DNA from: Candidatus Binatia bacterium
Lineage (GTDB): Bacteria > Desulfobacterota > Binatia > HRBIN30
Assembly: GCA_026004215.1 (NCBI GenBank)
Contig: BPIR01000002.1
Span: forward strand, 1,179,031 to 1,243,030
Direction: 5' to 3'
DNA length: 64,000 nucleotides
The notes beneath the pieces were generated by a model that saw only the letters and a program-made list of their open reading frames with translations, was not told the origin of the DNA and did no database searches. The translations under genes were made by a program, and so were the position numbers. Within the stretch, counting starts at the first letter, position 1. Every line of letters starts with the position of its first letter. This document shows positions 16,146 to 24,897 of the stretch, piece by piece.

Positions 16146-18427
16146 CGTCGCACGAGTAAAAGCAAACACGCAGGCGTGACGAGTAAGTCGTACAAGAGCG
16201 CCAGTAGCAAAGCGACTCCGGTGAATAAGGAGAAATAAATGGTTGGCAGAAAGCTTCCGGCCGCACCTACCCAGAACCCGGCGACCAGCACGAGGTTGTT
16301 CGCGATGAGCGCTGGGCCCGTGCTCTGTGTGGTTCTTTGGGCCGCCTCGGCAGGACTGAGCGAGCTCAGCGCGTTCTTCCGGAACGCACCGATGTAGTGG
16401 ATCGTGTCGTCCACCACGAGCCCCATCGCCGCCGCGGCGATCATCGCCGTCCCTGTGCTCAGGTCGATCCCGAGCCATCCGAGCAAGCCGGCGGTCATCA
16501 CAATGGGCAAAACGTTCGGAATGAGCGCGACGATGCCCGCGCGCAGCGAGCCGGCGCTGAAGGCCATAAGAAGGCCAACCAGCAAAAAGCTCAGGGCAAA
16601 ACTCTGTATCTGCTGTCGCACGAGCTGGTTGGAATCGCGGGCGAGGTAATACAGCGAACCCGTGACCCGCAAGCGATATTCTGGGCCCATGTAGTGCTGT
16701 CCCAACGCCAGCAGCCGCTGCGCAGCGCGGGCCACCTCGGCTGTGCCGAGCGCGTGCAGCCGCACCTGGAAGCGCGTGGTCGTTTGGTCTGTAGACAACA
16801 AGCGGCGAGTTAGCTCTTGCGCAGGGCTGGCGGCTAGCAAATCGAGGAGTTCCTCGACCACATCGTCGTCGCCCGGCAGTGCCGGGCGAGGAAGGCGATA
16901 CTCGGCCGCGTACAAATGCTGCAAGAAAGTGGCGAGGCTGAGAGAGCCGCTCACCGCCGGGTCGCTCTGCGCGGCGTTTGCCCAAGCAGCCAGGCGCTGC
17001 CAATCGGCGGCTCGGGCCAGGCGCTCTCCGTCCGAGCGCGTGACCACGAAATCCAGCGGATAGGGGCCGCCCAGATGGCGGTCGATCCAAAACGTGTCTT
17101 CCCGGACGGCTGCACCCGGTTTGAGGAAGCGCACGAGATCGGTGTTGTTGTGCAGCCGCGCGATGCCCGCGCCCACGCCGAGGCCGCACACGATGCCTAC
17201 CGTCAACACCGCTGCCGGCTGGCGCACGGATACTCGGCTGCACCATGCGAGAAAATGCTGCACAATGCGCCATTCGCCCGTTTCTGACCCTTCGCGCCAG
17301 TGTTGGCGGGGGGCGAAGATGAGGGCGGCGCATGGGGTGAGCCAGAGGGCGAAAAACACACCTGCGAGCGAGCCTGCGGCTGCGGCCACTCCGAACTCTC
17401 GCACCGCCGGCATGGGGGTGATCGCCAGCGCGACAAAACCGGAAGCCGTTGTGGCGGCACAAAGAAGGCAGCGCCAGAGCAGGTGATCGAACATGGCTGT
17501 AGCGCGCGCTTCGGACTCGCGGGGAGTCTCAGCCCGCAGCCAAAAGTGAAGAAGGTGAACCGACGGAGTGACCGCCAGCACCAACAAGACCGGAGGCAGG
17601 AGCGAGGTGATGGCGTTGACGCGAACGCCGAGGAGAGCCATCCCGGCTTGCACCAGCAAAACGGTCAGGCCGGCCACACCCAACGGCACGAGAACAGCGA
17701 TAAGGGAACGGAAGTACAACCAGAGAACGACTCCCAGCAGGAGCACGGCCAAAGGCAACAGAGTGCGTTCGTCGCGCTGGATAAATGCGGTGACGTCGTG
17801 TTTTTGCACGGCGACCCCGGTGAGATGGGCGGCAATCCCCTCGCGTTGCAGTTCGCCGATCTCTTTGCGGATGGATGCAATAACTCGTGCGGAACGTAAC
17901 GGGTGTGTGGCTTCCTCGTGGAGGCTGATCCAGATACCGGTGGTGGTCAGGTCGGCCGAGATGAGCCACCCGACCAATTCTGGAATGCGCGTGGTTGCGG
18001 CTTGAATTTCGTTGCGGATTTCCGAGCGGCTGTAAGGTGGAGCAATCAGCGGCACCAGCATGGCGCCGGTGTCGCCGGTAACGATTTGCCGGGCATTGGT
18101 GAGCGAAAAGACGCTCCGTACGCCCTCGAGGTTCTGCAGTCGTTCGGTCAAACGCGCGACTCGTTCTAGGCCGGGTGCGGTAGTCAAGGCGGGGTCGTAC
18201 CAAGCCACGAGCAAATCCTCGTCGTTGCCAAATGCCGCGCGGAATTGTTCCAGTGTTGCCGTTCGCTCCGCATCGGGGACGTTCAGTGACTCGTTGGTGT
18301 GATCCACTTCGAGGAAGCGAACAGACCAACTGGCTCCGGCGACCAGGGCAGCCAGCCCGACCCACGTCACTCGCCGCCACCGGGAAAATACAAGAGCGAG
18401 GAAAAAGCGAGTGAAGAGAGCGAGCAT
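16142..18427 (-). CDS. RND/MMPL family exporter
   Basis: 761 residues. Topology is that of a single-chain RND/MMPL permease: one N-terminal membrane helix, a large periplasmic loop (about 45-215), a cluster of five helices (about 216-380, LLPLAVLLLGVVLWLYFRSLIAVLVPLGVAGLTVLLVQAG), a second periplasmic loop and a second helix cluster (IQSFALSFLLVGLLMAFSAGSLRAGIVALIPNVLPIVMTAGLLGWLGIDLSTGTAMIAAAAMGLVVDDTIHYIGAFRK). The second cluster has the 'GxxVDdTIHy' charge motif seen in proton-driven members. Such proteins export lipids, hopanoids or sterol-like substrates. Cargo is not shown here. The next gene is coupled to it. Confidence 0.85.
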   Translation of the reverse strand: MLALFTRFFLALVFSRWRRVTWVGLAALVAGASWSVRFLEVDHTNESLNVPDAERTATLEQFRAAFGNDEDLLVAWYDPALTTAPGLERVARLTERLQNLEGVRSVFSLTNARQIVTGDTGAMLVPLIAPPYSRSEIRNEIQAATTRIPELVGWLISADLTTTGIWISLHEEATHPLRSARVIASIRKEIGELQREGIAAHLTGVAVQKHDVTAFIQRDERTLLPLAVLLLGVVLWLYFRSLIAVLVPLGVAGLTVLLVQAGMALLGVRVNAITSLLPPVLLVLAVTPSVHLLHFWLRAETPRESEARATAMFDHLLWRCLLCAATTASGFVALAITPMPAVREFGVAAAAGSLAGVFFALWLTPCAALIFAPRQHWREGSETGEWRIVQHFLAWCSRVSVRQPAAVLTVGIVCGLGVGAGIARLHNNTDLVRFLKPGAAVREDTFWIDRHLGGPYPLDFVVTRSDGERLARAADWQRLAAWANAAQSDPAVSGSLSLATFLQHLYAAEYRLPRPALPGDDDVVEELLDLLAASPAQELTRRLLSTDQTTTRFQVRLHALGTAEVARAAQRLLALGQHYMGPEYRLRVTGSLYYLARDSNQLVRQQIQSFALSFLLVGLLMAFSAGSLRAGIVALIPNVLPIVMTAGLLGWLGIDLSTGTAMIAAAAMGLVVDDTIHYIGAFRKNALSSLSPAEAAQRTTQSTGPALIANNLVLVAGFWVGAAGSFLPTIYFSLFTGVALLLALLYDLLVTPACLLLLVRR

Positions 18428-18440
18428 ACCGGGGCCGGCA

Positions 18441-20057
18441 CTACGGGGCGGAGCCTTGTGTGCGTTTCCGTTCGAGTTCTCGCTGGCGTAGCTCCACGCG
18501 GCGGATCTTGCCGCTCACGGTTTTGGGGAGGTCCTCCACGAACTCGATTTCGCGCGGGTACTTGTACGGGGCGGTCGTGCGTTTGACGTGCTCTTGCAAC
18601 TCCCGCACGAGTTCCCCGCTGGGTTCGATTCCCGGCCGCAAGCGGACAAAGGCCTTGACGATGCTCCCGCGTTCCGGATGAGGGCTGGCCACCACGGCGG
18701 ATTCGAGGACAGCGGGGTGTTCCAGTAGCGCGCTTTCCACTTCGAACGGACCAATGCGGTACCCAGCGCTGATGATCACGTCGTCGGCACGGCCGACGAA
18801 CCAAAAATACCCGTCTTCATCGATCCGTGCGCGGTCGCCCGTGACGTACCATGGGCCGCGCCAGCACGCCTGGGACTCCTCGGGATTCTTCCAGTACTCG
18901 CGAAACAACGAGGGCGTGCGCCCGCGCAGAGCGACGTCGCCCACTTCTCCGGGAGAAAGTTCGCGACCGGCGTCATCGATGACGCGAACTTCGTGTCCGG
19001 GGAAAGGCTTACCCATGGAACCAGGGCGAATCTCCATGCCGGGAAGATTGGCCACCAGCAGCGTGGTTTCGGTTTGCCCGTATCCATCGTGGATCGTCGG
19101 ACCAACGTGTTCCCGCCAAACGGCGATCACTTCGGGATTCAAAGGCTCGCCTGCGCCGGTACAGTGGCGCAAGCGAGGGAAGCGGTAGTGGTGCAGGTTT
19201 TCCTTCACCAGCAAGCGATATTCGGTGGGAGGCGCGCAAAAGACGGTGATCTCGTAGTCTTGTAGGAGTTGGAGCTCCCGCTGCGGGTCGAACCGGCCTC
19301 CGTATTGGAAGACGGTAGCGCCCGTGCTCCATGGGCCGAATAACACCCCGTAGGCCGCTTTCGCCCAACCGGTATCGGCGGTTGTCCAGTGGAGATCGCC
19401 GGGTGCGAGGTCGAGCCAGTACAGGCCAGTGTAACGGTGGGCCCAGGTGTAAGCGTGGGCGTGCAACACTGCTTTGGGGTCTTTGGTCGTTCCCGAGGTG
19501 TAAAAGCAGAGGGCCGGGGCATCCGCGCGGGTAGTGGGTAGGTGCCCAGTAGCCTGCGCGCCCAGGAGAAGATCGTCCCACGAGTGCCACTCGGCTGCAG
19601 TTCCTCCGGCAAGCACGAAGTGCTGCAGGGTATCGCACTCGCGACGAACCGCCTCGACTGGTTCCAAGCAATCCGGTTCGGTGACGATGACACGTGCCCC
19701 GCTATGCTGGGCGCGGTAGCGAATATCCTTGGCTCGCAAGCTAGCCGTGCATGGGATCACTAGCGCGCCGGCTCGGAGGGCGCCGAGGACGGCGAAGAAC
19801 CACTCGGGACGTTTGCCCAGTACGACCATGACCGGATCACCGGGCGCGACCCCGAGCCCCTGCAAGGTGCGGGCGAAGCGGCAACTCTGGCGATACACGT
19901 CCCAGTAGGTAAAGCGTCGTTCCTCACCGGTTTCGGAAACCCAAAACAAGGCGAGTCGGCCGCGGTCGCGCGCCCAGTGGCCGACAACGTCTTCGGTAAA
20001 GTTGAAGTGGACCGGCGGCGTCCAGCGAAAACCCGAGTAAAGCGCATCGTAGTTCAT
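18441..20057 (-). CDS. Acyl-CoA synthetase (AMP-forming, medium-chain/benzoate type)
   Basis: 538 residues from the ATG at 20057, which has GGAGGT 7 bases upstream. ANL-superfamily enzyme activating a carboxylic acid to its acyl-CoA through an acyl-adenylate. Motifs: the AMP-binding P-loop LCFYTSGTTKDPKAVLHAHAYT, the core IHDGYGQTETTLLVANLPGMEIRPGSMGKPFPGHEVRV, WYVTGDRARIDEDGYFWFVGRADDVIISAGYRIGPFEVESALLEHPAVLESAVVASPHPERGSIVKAF, and the C-terminal lysine in LPKTVSGKIRRVELR. Sequence order is closest to medium-chain fatty acid or aryl-CoA ligases. Substrate not determined. Confidence 0.88.
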   Translation of the reverse strand: MNYDALYSGFRWTPPVHFNFTEDVVGHWARDRGRLALFWVSETGEERRFTYWDVYRQSCRFARTLQGLGVAPGDPVMVVLGKRPEWFFAVLGALRAGALVIPCTASLRAKDIRYRAQHSGARVIVTEPDCLEPVEAVRRECDTLQHFVLAGGTAAEWHSWDDLLLGAQATGHLPTTRADAPALCFYTSGTTKDPKAVLHAHAYTWAHRYTGLYWLDLAPGDLHWTTADTGWAKAAYGVLFGPWSTGATVFQYGGRFDPQRELQLLQDYEITVFCAPPTEYRLLVKENLHHYRFPRLRHCTGAGEPLNPEVIAVWREHVGPTIHDGYGQTETTLLVANLPGMEIRPGSMGKPFPGHEVRVIDDAGRELSPGEVGDVALRGRTPSLFREYWKNPEESQACWRGPWYVTGDRARIDEDGYFWFVGRADDVIISAGYRIGPFEVESALLEHPAVLESAVVASPHPERGSIVKAFVRLRPGIEPSGELVRELQEHVKRTTAPYKYPREIEFVEDLPKTVSGKIRRVELRQRELERKRTQGSAP

Positions 20058-20129
20058 GTGTCCGTGACCTCCGTTGCATTGCCGTGAGGCATCTCGGCCT
20101 TTTGTCGCGCGGATACCTGAGATACAAGG

Positions 20130-20705
20130 GTGGTCGTGCCTTCCGAGATGCTTGGCGGGACCGTACCTGGTACTCGGTCGGAGCGCCGGCTCATTGCGAT
20201 CGTGATGATGACGAGCGCTGTCGTCGTGGGTGTGGTGGCCTGGCTTCTGTGGCGCCCGGCCCCGGGCGCGCATCCCCCGATTTCGCTGTTCCTGCCCTCG
20301 CTCAACGCGAGTCTCAACGGCGCCACGACTGTGTGCTTGCTGTTGGGATGGCGAGCGATTCGGCGTCGGCAAGTCGCGCAACATCGTGCCTGGATGCTCA
20401 CCGCAGTCGTGCTTTCCGCTACTTTTCTCGCTTCCTATTTAGCGCACCATTACCAAGTGGGGTCGGTGAAATTTCTCGGACCCGCGTGGCTTCGGTTCGT
20501 GTACTTGGGTGTGCTCATCCCGCACGTGCTGCTCTCCGCCGTCATGGTGCCGCTCGTGTTGTGGACATTGCTGCGCGCGCTGCGGCGAGATTTCGCAGGC
20601 CATCGCAAAATTGCCCGCAAGAGTTTGCCCGTCTGGTTGGTGGTTTCGGTTACCGGCGTGCTGGTGTACTGGATGCTCTATCACCTGAGCCCAGACCTGC
20701 AGTGA
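20130..20705 (+). CDS. DUF420 family membrane protein (CtaM-like)
   Basis: 191 residues; start is GTG at 20130 or ATG at 20148. At least four membrane helices with conserved His: SLNASLNGATTVCLLLGWRAIRRRQVAQHRAWMLTAVVLSATFLASYLAHHYQVGSVKF and RFVYLGVLIPHVLLSAVMVPLVLWTLLRALRRDFAGHRKIARKSLPVWLVVSVTGVLVYWMLYHL. This matches the DUF420 family, some members of which (CtaM) help assemble terminal oxidases. No oxidase genes are nearby. It is the last intact chromosomal gene before the repeat cluster and accessory island. Confidence 0.75.
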   Translation: MVVPSEMLGGTVPGTRSERRLIAIVMMTSAVVVGVVAWLLWRPAPGAHPPISLFLPSLNASLNGATTVCLLLGWRAIRRRQVAQHRAWMLTAVVLSATFLASYLAHHYQVGSVKFLGPAWLRFVYLGVLIPHVLLSAVMVPLVLWTLLRALRRDFAGHRKIARKSLPVWLVVSVTGVLVYWMLYHLSPDLQ

Positions 20706-21277
20706 TCCCGTACACCAGCGCGTGGAGGTCTGCATCGCGCCGCCACTTGGCAGCGCTACGGGCACCCACCATCGCTGCCCCAACCGAAACAATACGGGAC
20801 ACCCACTTTTCGGCTGGTAGAAGCCCGGGCGGGAACCACCCGCCAAATGGCGCCAAATGGGACACCCACTTTTTGGGCGGTGGCAGTTTGGGAGGGCACC
20901 ATATGGGACACCCACCATATGGGACACCCACGTTTTGGCGACGGGCGGGCGGCGCCGCGGGCGGCCGCAAGGGTCGCCCGTACACGTACCGGGGAACAAT
21001 ATGGGACACCCACTTTTCGGGTGGTTCGGCCCCGGGCAGGGACAGCACCCACCATACGGGACACCCACTTTTCGGCCAGCCCAGCCCCGGGCCGGGATCA
21101 CCCACGGAATGGCACGAAATGGGACACCCACTTGTCGGGCGGTGGTAGTCTGGGAGGGCACCATATGGGACACCCACGTTTTGGCGACGGGCGGGCAGCG
21201 CCGCGGGCGGCCGCAAGGGTCGCCCGTACGGGTACCGGGTAGAGGGAACTCGCCGTAGGGGGGGGGAAACCCGCCTC

Positions 21278-21298
21278 GGGCAGGCACAAGGCCTGCCC
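21278..21298. repeat. Palindromic hairpin GGGCAGGC-ACAAG-GCCTGCCC
   Basis: Perfect 8-bp stem with a 5-base loop, followed by CTACGCGCCGGC. The same hairpin with the same flanks is found at 28077-28097. Confidence 0.75.
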
Positions 21299-21426
21299 CT
21301 ACGCGCCGGCGCCTTTGTGCCAAACCGACCATCGCACCAAATGGGACACCCACTTTTTGGGCGGTGGCAGTCTGGGAGGGCACCATACGGGACACCCACG
21401 TCTTGGCGACGGGTGGGCAGCGCCGC

Positions 21427-21447
21427 GGGCGACCACAAGGGTCGCCC
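21427..21447. repeat. Palindromic hairpin GGGCGACC-ACAAG-GGTCGCCC
   Basis: Perfect 8-bp stem with the same ACAAG loop as the GGGCAGGC hairpin. A degenerate reverse copy stands alone at 10169-10192. Hairpins with a constant loop and varying stem resemble REP elements moved by RAYT transposases, but no RAYT gene is visible. Confidence 0.7.
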
Positions 21448-21865
21448 GTACAGGTACCGGGGACAGGTCGGCCGCCGGCCGGGCGAGGGTCGCAAGGAAT
21501 GGCGGGCAGCGAGTGGCGAGTGGCGAGGCGTGAGGGGCGGATGCCGAATGGTGAATGGTCACTCGGCTAGTTGGCTGGTTCGCCGGTTCGCCGGAAACAC
21601 GGCCTCACCGTAGCCGCTGTGTGTTCTTTCGTGTGTCTCTTGGGCCTCTCTCGCCCTGTGTTTGTACCTGGAAGTGTTCTGCCACTTCCATGTTTGTAGT
21701 AGTGGGACGAGGTGAGCTTTTGGTGGTTTTGCCCGGCAAGGCAGCTCGTCCACTCCCCTGGGGGAGCAAGCCCGCGGCAAAGTATGGAGTGCCGTGCTAG
21801 TCTCTCATCGCCAAGCCCAGACAGTTGCTGGGGCACACAAGCCCACAGTTTCCAGGACGGGAAAG

Positions 21866-22568
21866 ATGAAAAAGACGAGGCAAGAAACGGTGAGGGAAAG
21901 GACCGAGAGGCCCCTTGTTGGCATCGATGTGGCCAAGCAGAGGCTGGAGAGGTGTATATCCACAGGCCCGGCAAAGCGCTGACGGTGAGCTACGGCGAGG
22001 CGGGGCTGGAGCAGGTTGTGGGCCGTCTTCAGGCCTGCCAGCCGAACCTGATCGTGGTGGAGGCCACGGGAGGGCTGGAGGTGCGGCTAGCCACGGCAGC
22101 GGCACATGCGGGCCTAGCGGCGGTGGTGGTCCCCTGCGCCACAGCCGCGACTTTGCCCAGGCGTATGAGCGGCTAGCCAAGACGGACCGGGTGGACGCCA
22201 TAGTGGTGGCTGAGTTTGCTCGGGCGGTGCGCCCCCAGGTGCGGCCGCTCCCGAACGCAGAGCAGCGTGCCATCGAGGACATGGTGACCGCCGGCGGCAG
22301 TTGGTGGATATGCGGGTGCAAGAGCGGCTGCGCAGCGCGGCCTCGCATATGCTGAAGAGCAGCCTGACCCGGAGCACCACGTGGCTGGAGAAGTAGATTG
22401 GCGCCATCGATGAGGAGATGCGTCGGTGGCTACAGGCCTGGCAGCTTTGGCGGGTGAAGGACGATTTGTTGCGCGGCATCCCCGATGTGGCCCCGGTGAC
22501 GAGCCGCACGCTGATAGCCTACTACCCGACGTTGGGCCTGCTGAGCCGGCGTCAGGTCGCTCCCTCGC
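21866..22568 (+). pseudogene. IS110 family transposase remnant
   Basis: A DEDD-type IS110 transposase can be followed through several frames. ATG 21866 begins MKKTRQETVRERTERPLVGIDVAKQRLER. After a frameshift near 21950 comes PNLIVVEATGGLEVRLATAAAHAGLAAVVV. After another, near 22125, RHSRDFAQAYERLAKTDRVDAIVVAEFARAVRPQVRPLPNAEQRAIEDM; and finally RRWLQAWQLWRVKDDLLRGIPDVAPVTSRTLIAYYPTLGLLSRRQVA, preceded by an in-frame TAG near 22395. The catalytic-core Asp (GIDVAK), Glu (VEATGG) and Asp (KTDRVDA) motifs are still readable. The C-terminal Ser domain is missing: the reading stops exactly where the IS481 element begins, and it does not resume on the far side. Confidence 0.85.
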
Positions 22569-23634
22569 TGTGGGTCCACACAGGTTGTTTTGGGTCAAGG
22601 CCAGGAGGGCATGGAGCGGAGGGGTCATTCCCAGGGAGCGACGGGGTTGGCGTTCGTTGCAGTAGCGAAGCCACAGCCGAAGCGCCCGAGTGCGACGCGC
22701 GGAGCTGCGGTAGGGACGGCTTGACGCCCAGACCCCAAGCAGGGTCTGGATGAAGCGTTCGGTCTTGCCGTTGGTTTCGGGCGGGTAGGGACGGGTGCGG
22801 GGTGGCGCATGCCGCGGCGCTCGAGCGCGCCCACGGAAGTGCCGCGAGACGTAGCAGGCTCCGTTGGGGGTCATCACCCGTTCAATCCAGGACGTACCCC
22901 AACCGAGGAAAAATCGCTCGGCCCATCCGAGAAAGCCCACGGCCGTCTCCCCCTTTTCTTTTGATCCGGCAAGACCTCGGCGTCAGCCATCCTCGAGGCG
23001 TCGTCGATGGCGAGGTGAACAAACTCGTCACCTACGCCACGCGAGTGCTGCCGTCGGTCGCCGTGGATGCGGTGGCTCACGCTGCCGATGCGGCTGAGCG
23101 GTTTGACGTCGAGGTGGAAGAGCTCTCTGGGCCGCTTGCGCTCATAGCGGAGCGGTGGAGGGCTTGGGCGTCTTAAGGTGGGAGAGTCGGCCGAGACCCA
23201 AGCGCTGGACAACCCGCGCCACGGTGGAGCGCGGCATCCCGAGGACACGAGCGATCCGCCAGCCCGTAAGCCTCCTCTGCCGCAGGGCCACGATCTCGAG
23301 GATCCGCTCCGTGGGATGCGAGTGCCGAAGCCGCCTGGGGCGCGAGGAGCGGTCGCGCAGCCCCGAGAGCCCCTCCTGCTGGTAGCGCTTGTGCCACTTG
23401 CGCACGGTCGTCTCGCTCACCTCGAAGGCCCTGGCCACCTGCGCCACCGAACAGCCCTCCTCCAGCCGCCGGATCATCGCCACTCTACCGTTCGGTGCCA
23501 GCTTTGCGTTACGAGGAATTGTCACCTGGGGTCTTCCTCTGGAGTGGAGTTTTTTGTTCCAACCCCAACTTGCATGGGGACCCCGGGTGGCCTCCAAGCC
23601 CTACCCACCCGACACAACGTGTTTGGACACCACA
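22569..23634 (-). mobile_element. IS481 family insertion sequence, degenerate
   Basis: An element of 1066 bases with matching imperfect terminal inverted repeats. The left end reads TGTGGGTCCACACAGGTTGT and the reverse complement of the right end reads TGTGGTGTCCAAACACGTTG, the two continuing TTTGGG / TGTCGGG. Its transposase on the minus strand is frameshifted. It sits at the break in the IS110 gene, so it inserted after that element. I see no clean target-site duplication, and the rest of the IS110 gene is absent to the right, so a deletion followed insertion. Confidence 0.8.
22575..23525 (-). pseudogene. IS481 family transposase, frameshifted
   Basis: The N-terminal part (GTG 23525, VTIPRNAKLAPNGRVAMIRRLEEGCSVAQVARAFEVSETTVRKWHKRYQQEGLSGLRDRSSRPRR) is the helix-turn-helix of IS481 transposases. 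After a frameshift comes the DDE domain start (RELFHLDVKPLSRIG, EFVHLAIDDASR), then another shift into ERVMTPNGACYVSRHFRG and RPYPPETNGKTERFIQTLLGVWA...LRYCNERQPRRSLGMTPP. In the second catalytic block the usual TDNG reads TPNG, so the Asp is lost as well. The element cannot move with this enzyme. Confidence 0.82.
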
Positions 23635-23690
23635 GCTAGCCCATGGCGTGGTGGAACAACGCCGTGGGCAGAACGAGGAGAGAGGAAGCG

Positions 23691-23925
23691 ATGGCGACAG
23701 AGAAAAAGCTGATCCGAGCGAAGGTGGGGTACTGGAGTTGGCCAGCAGCTGGGCAACGTCCTCGCAGGCATGTCGGATGATGGGTTACAGTCGGGAGAGC
23801 TTTTACCGGCTCCGGCAGCTCTACGAGAAGGGAGGCGAGGCGGCGGTTCAGGAGATCTCACGAGGTGAACCGAATCTGAACAACCGCATTGCTCCCGAGA
23901 TCGAGCAGGCCGGGGTTAAGCGGCC
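23691..23925 (+). pseudogene. N-terminal fragment of a second DDE transposase
   Basis: ATG 23691 begins MATEKKLIRAKVG, then one frameshift leads to VLELASSWATSSQACRMMGYSRESFYRLRQLYEKGGEAAVQEISRGEPNLNNRIAPEIEQA. This is the helix-turn-helix leader of a widespread IS481/IS3-like integrase-core transposase, clearly different from the IS481 gene just to the left. The reading is lost about 25 bases before the first attC-like site, so the integron end truncates it. Confidence 0.7.
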
Positions 23926-23948
23926 CCCTCACGTAACCTTGGTGCAGC

Positions 23949-24015
23949 GCCTAACGCTCAGCATCAGCGGCGGCGCGAAGCGCAGCGGAGCAGCCGCCGC
24001 AATCGGTTGTTCAGC
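23949..24015 (-). other. attC-like recombination site, methyltransferase cassette
   Basis: 67 bases, typical attC length. On the minus strand it starts with GCTGAAC and ends with the perfect core GTTAGGC (G^TTRRRY), and the interior folds as GCGGCGGC...GCCGCCGC with an inner CGCTGCGCTTCGCG. It lies 17 bases past the methyltransferase stop. The left box has one departure from RYYYAAC. A strong terminator is unlikely because no T-run follows. Confidence 0.75.
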
Positions 24016-24032
24016 GGCAGGACCTTGTCCCT

Positions 24033-24860
24033 TTACAGCCTCTTGCCGATGAACAGGAAATGATCGCTCTGGCCAATCCCCTCAGGCGTCTTCCCCGTCT
24101 CCTCAACGAGATCGAGCCATGCCTCCCTCGCGTCCGGCGGGAGTTCGTTGAGCTTACTTTGCCACGCGCTAACGAACGACTCTGTACCGACCAAAGCCAC
24201 TTCGTCGAACGCGCCTTCAAAGAGGTTTCGGAATTCCAGGGCCTTGGTGAGGTGTGCGTACCCGAGCGGCGGTGCGTGCTCAGGGTCTAGCTTGCCATCC
24301 TTTAGGAACCGCGTGTGAAAGGCTGCCCGTTCCAAGACCTCTTCCGGCTTTTCCCGGAATAGGTCCCGGAGGTAAGCTAGCTGGTTCACTGCCGCTGCGA
24401 ACAACATGCCCTGCGGCTTGAGGATCCGCTGTGCCTCGCTCACGGCTTGGCGTCTCTCGTGCGGTTCCTGCAAGTGATAGAAGGGTCCCAGCATCAATAC
24501 CGCGTCCAGGCTTCCGCTCGTCAGCCAGCCAAGGTCCGTTGCAGACGCTCTACGGACTTCTTGCACCTTTCCGCCTAGGCCTGCGCGCTCCAAACGTTGG
24601 CGAGCGGCCTGCAAAAGCTCGACCGATATGTCAACGAGATAAACCGAGCAGCCCCTGCGAGCAAGAAACTCCGCATAGTGTCCCACACCTACGCCGACGT
24701 CAGCAACGACAGCGTTATTGGGAACGTACCGTTCGAGGTAACGGCAAGTGATCCCAAACTCAACTGGGCAATACTTCTCGAGGCGATCCGTCTCGAACTG
24801 GAAGACGCTCGTCCCATAGTGCGTCGCAAGCCATTCCTGCTCTGCTGTTAGCCTGCCCAT
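24033..24860 (-). CDS. SAM-dependent methyltransferase (integron cassette gene)
   Basis: 275 residues, class I (Rossmann) methyltransferase of the Methyltransf_11/25 type. Motif I VVADVGVGVGHYAEFLARRG (about residues 51-70) binds SAM; VYLVDIS is the acidic ribose-binding strand, LDAVLMLGPFYHL is motif IV, and QRILKPQGMLFAAAVN follows. The C-terminal half (YAHLTKALEFRNLFEGAFDEVALVGTESFVS...SDHFLFIGKRL) is common in small cassette-borne methyltransferases. Target unknown: small molecule is likelier than protein or DNA because there is no recognition domain. It has no neighbour in an operon and is bracketed by two attC-like sites, so it is a mobile cassette. The start ATG is 37 bases from the cassette boundary. 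Confidence 0.85.
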   Translation of the reverse strand: MGRLTAEQEWLATHYGTSVFQFETDRLEKYCPVEFGITCRYLERYVPNNAVVADVGVGVGHYAEFLARRGCSVYLVDISVELLQAARQRLERAGLGGKVQEVRRASATDLGWLTSGSLDAVLMLGPFYHLQEPHERRQAVSEAQRILKPQGMLFAAAVNQLAYLRDLFREKPEEVLERAAFHTRFLKDGKLDPEHAPPLGYAHLTKALEFRNLFEGAFDEVALVGTESFVSAWQSKLNELPPDAREAWLDLVEETGKTPEGIGQSDHFLFIGKRL

Positions 24861-24897
24861 TTCTTCCCTTTCATCTTGTCCTGCCGGGCTTTCGTCC

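Larger units (their letters stand above)
20790..21475. repeat. Dispersed repeat cluster 1 (left edge of accessory island)
   Basis: About 690 bases built from ten copies of the core GGGACACCCAC, mostly followed by TTTTTGGGC or GTTTTGGCG. Longer units recur in the same order: core - TTTTTGGGCGGTGGCAG - GGGAGGGCACCATA - core - GTTTTGGCGACGGGC - GC-rich stretch - GGTCGCCCGTAC - GGTACCGGG. Two palindromic hairpins (21278-21298 and 21427-21447) sit inside. The repeated units create long spurious frames on both strands reading GHPLFG or KWVSH. The same units form cluster 2 at 27841-28131, and a reverse fragment lies at 38720. Confidence 0.85.

Noticed and set aside
20790..21475. CRISPR-like regular repeats
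   Set aside because: Core spacing varies from about 16 to 175 bases, the 'spacers' are themselves repeated, and no cas gene is near.
20439..21495. Long minus-strand open frames reading KWVSH/GCPIW repeats
   Set aside because: They are products of the repeat units; no ribosome-binding site, no protein family, and the same peptides appear in several frames.
23949..24015. Rho-independent terminator instead of attC
   Set aside because: The stem is long, but no T-run follows on the minus strand and the ends match the integron core GTTAGGC; a similar site recurs after the next gene.
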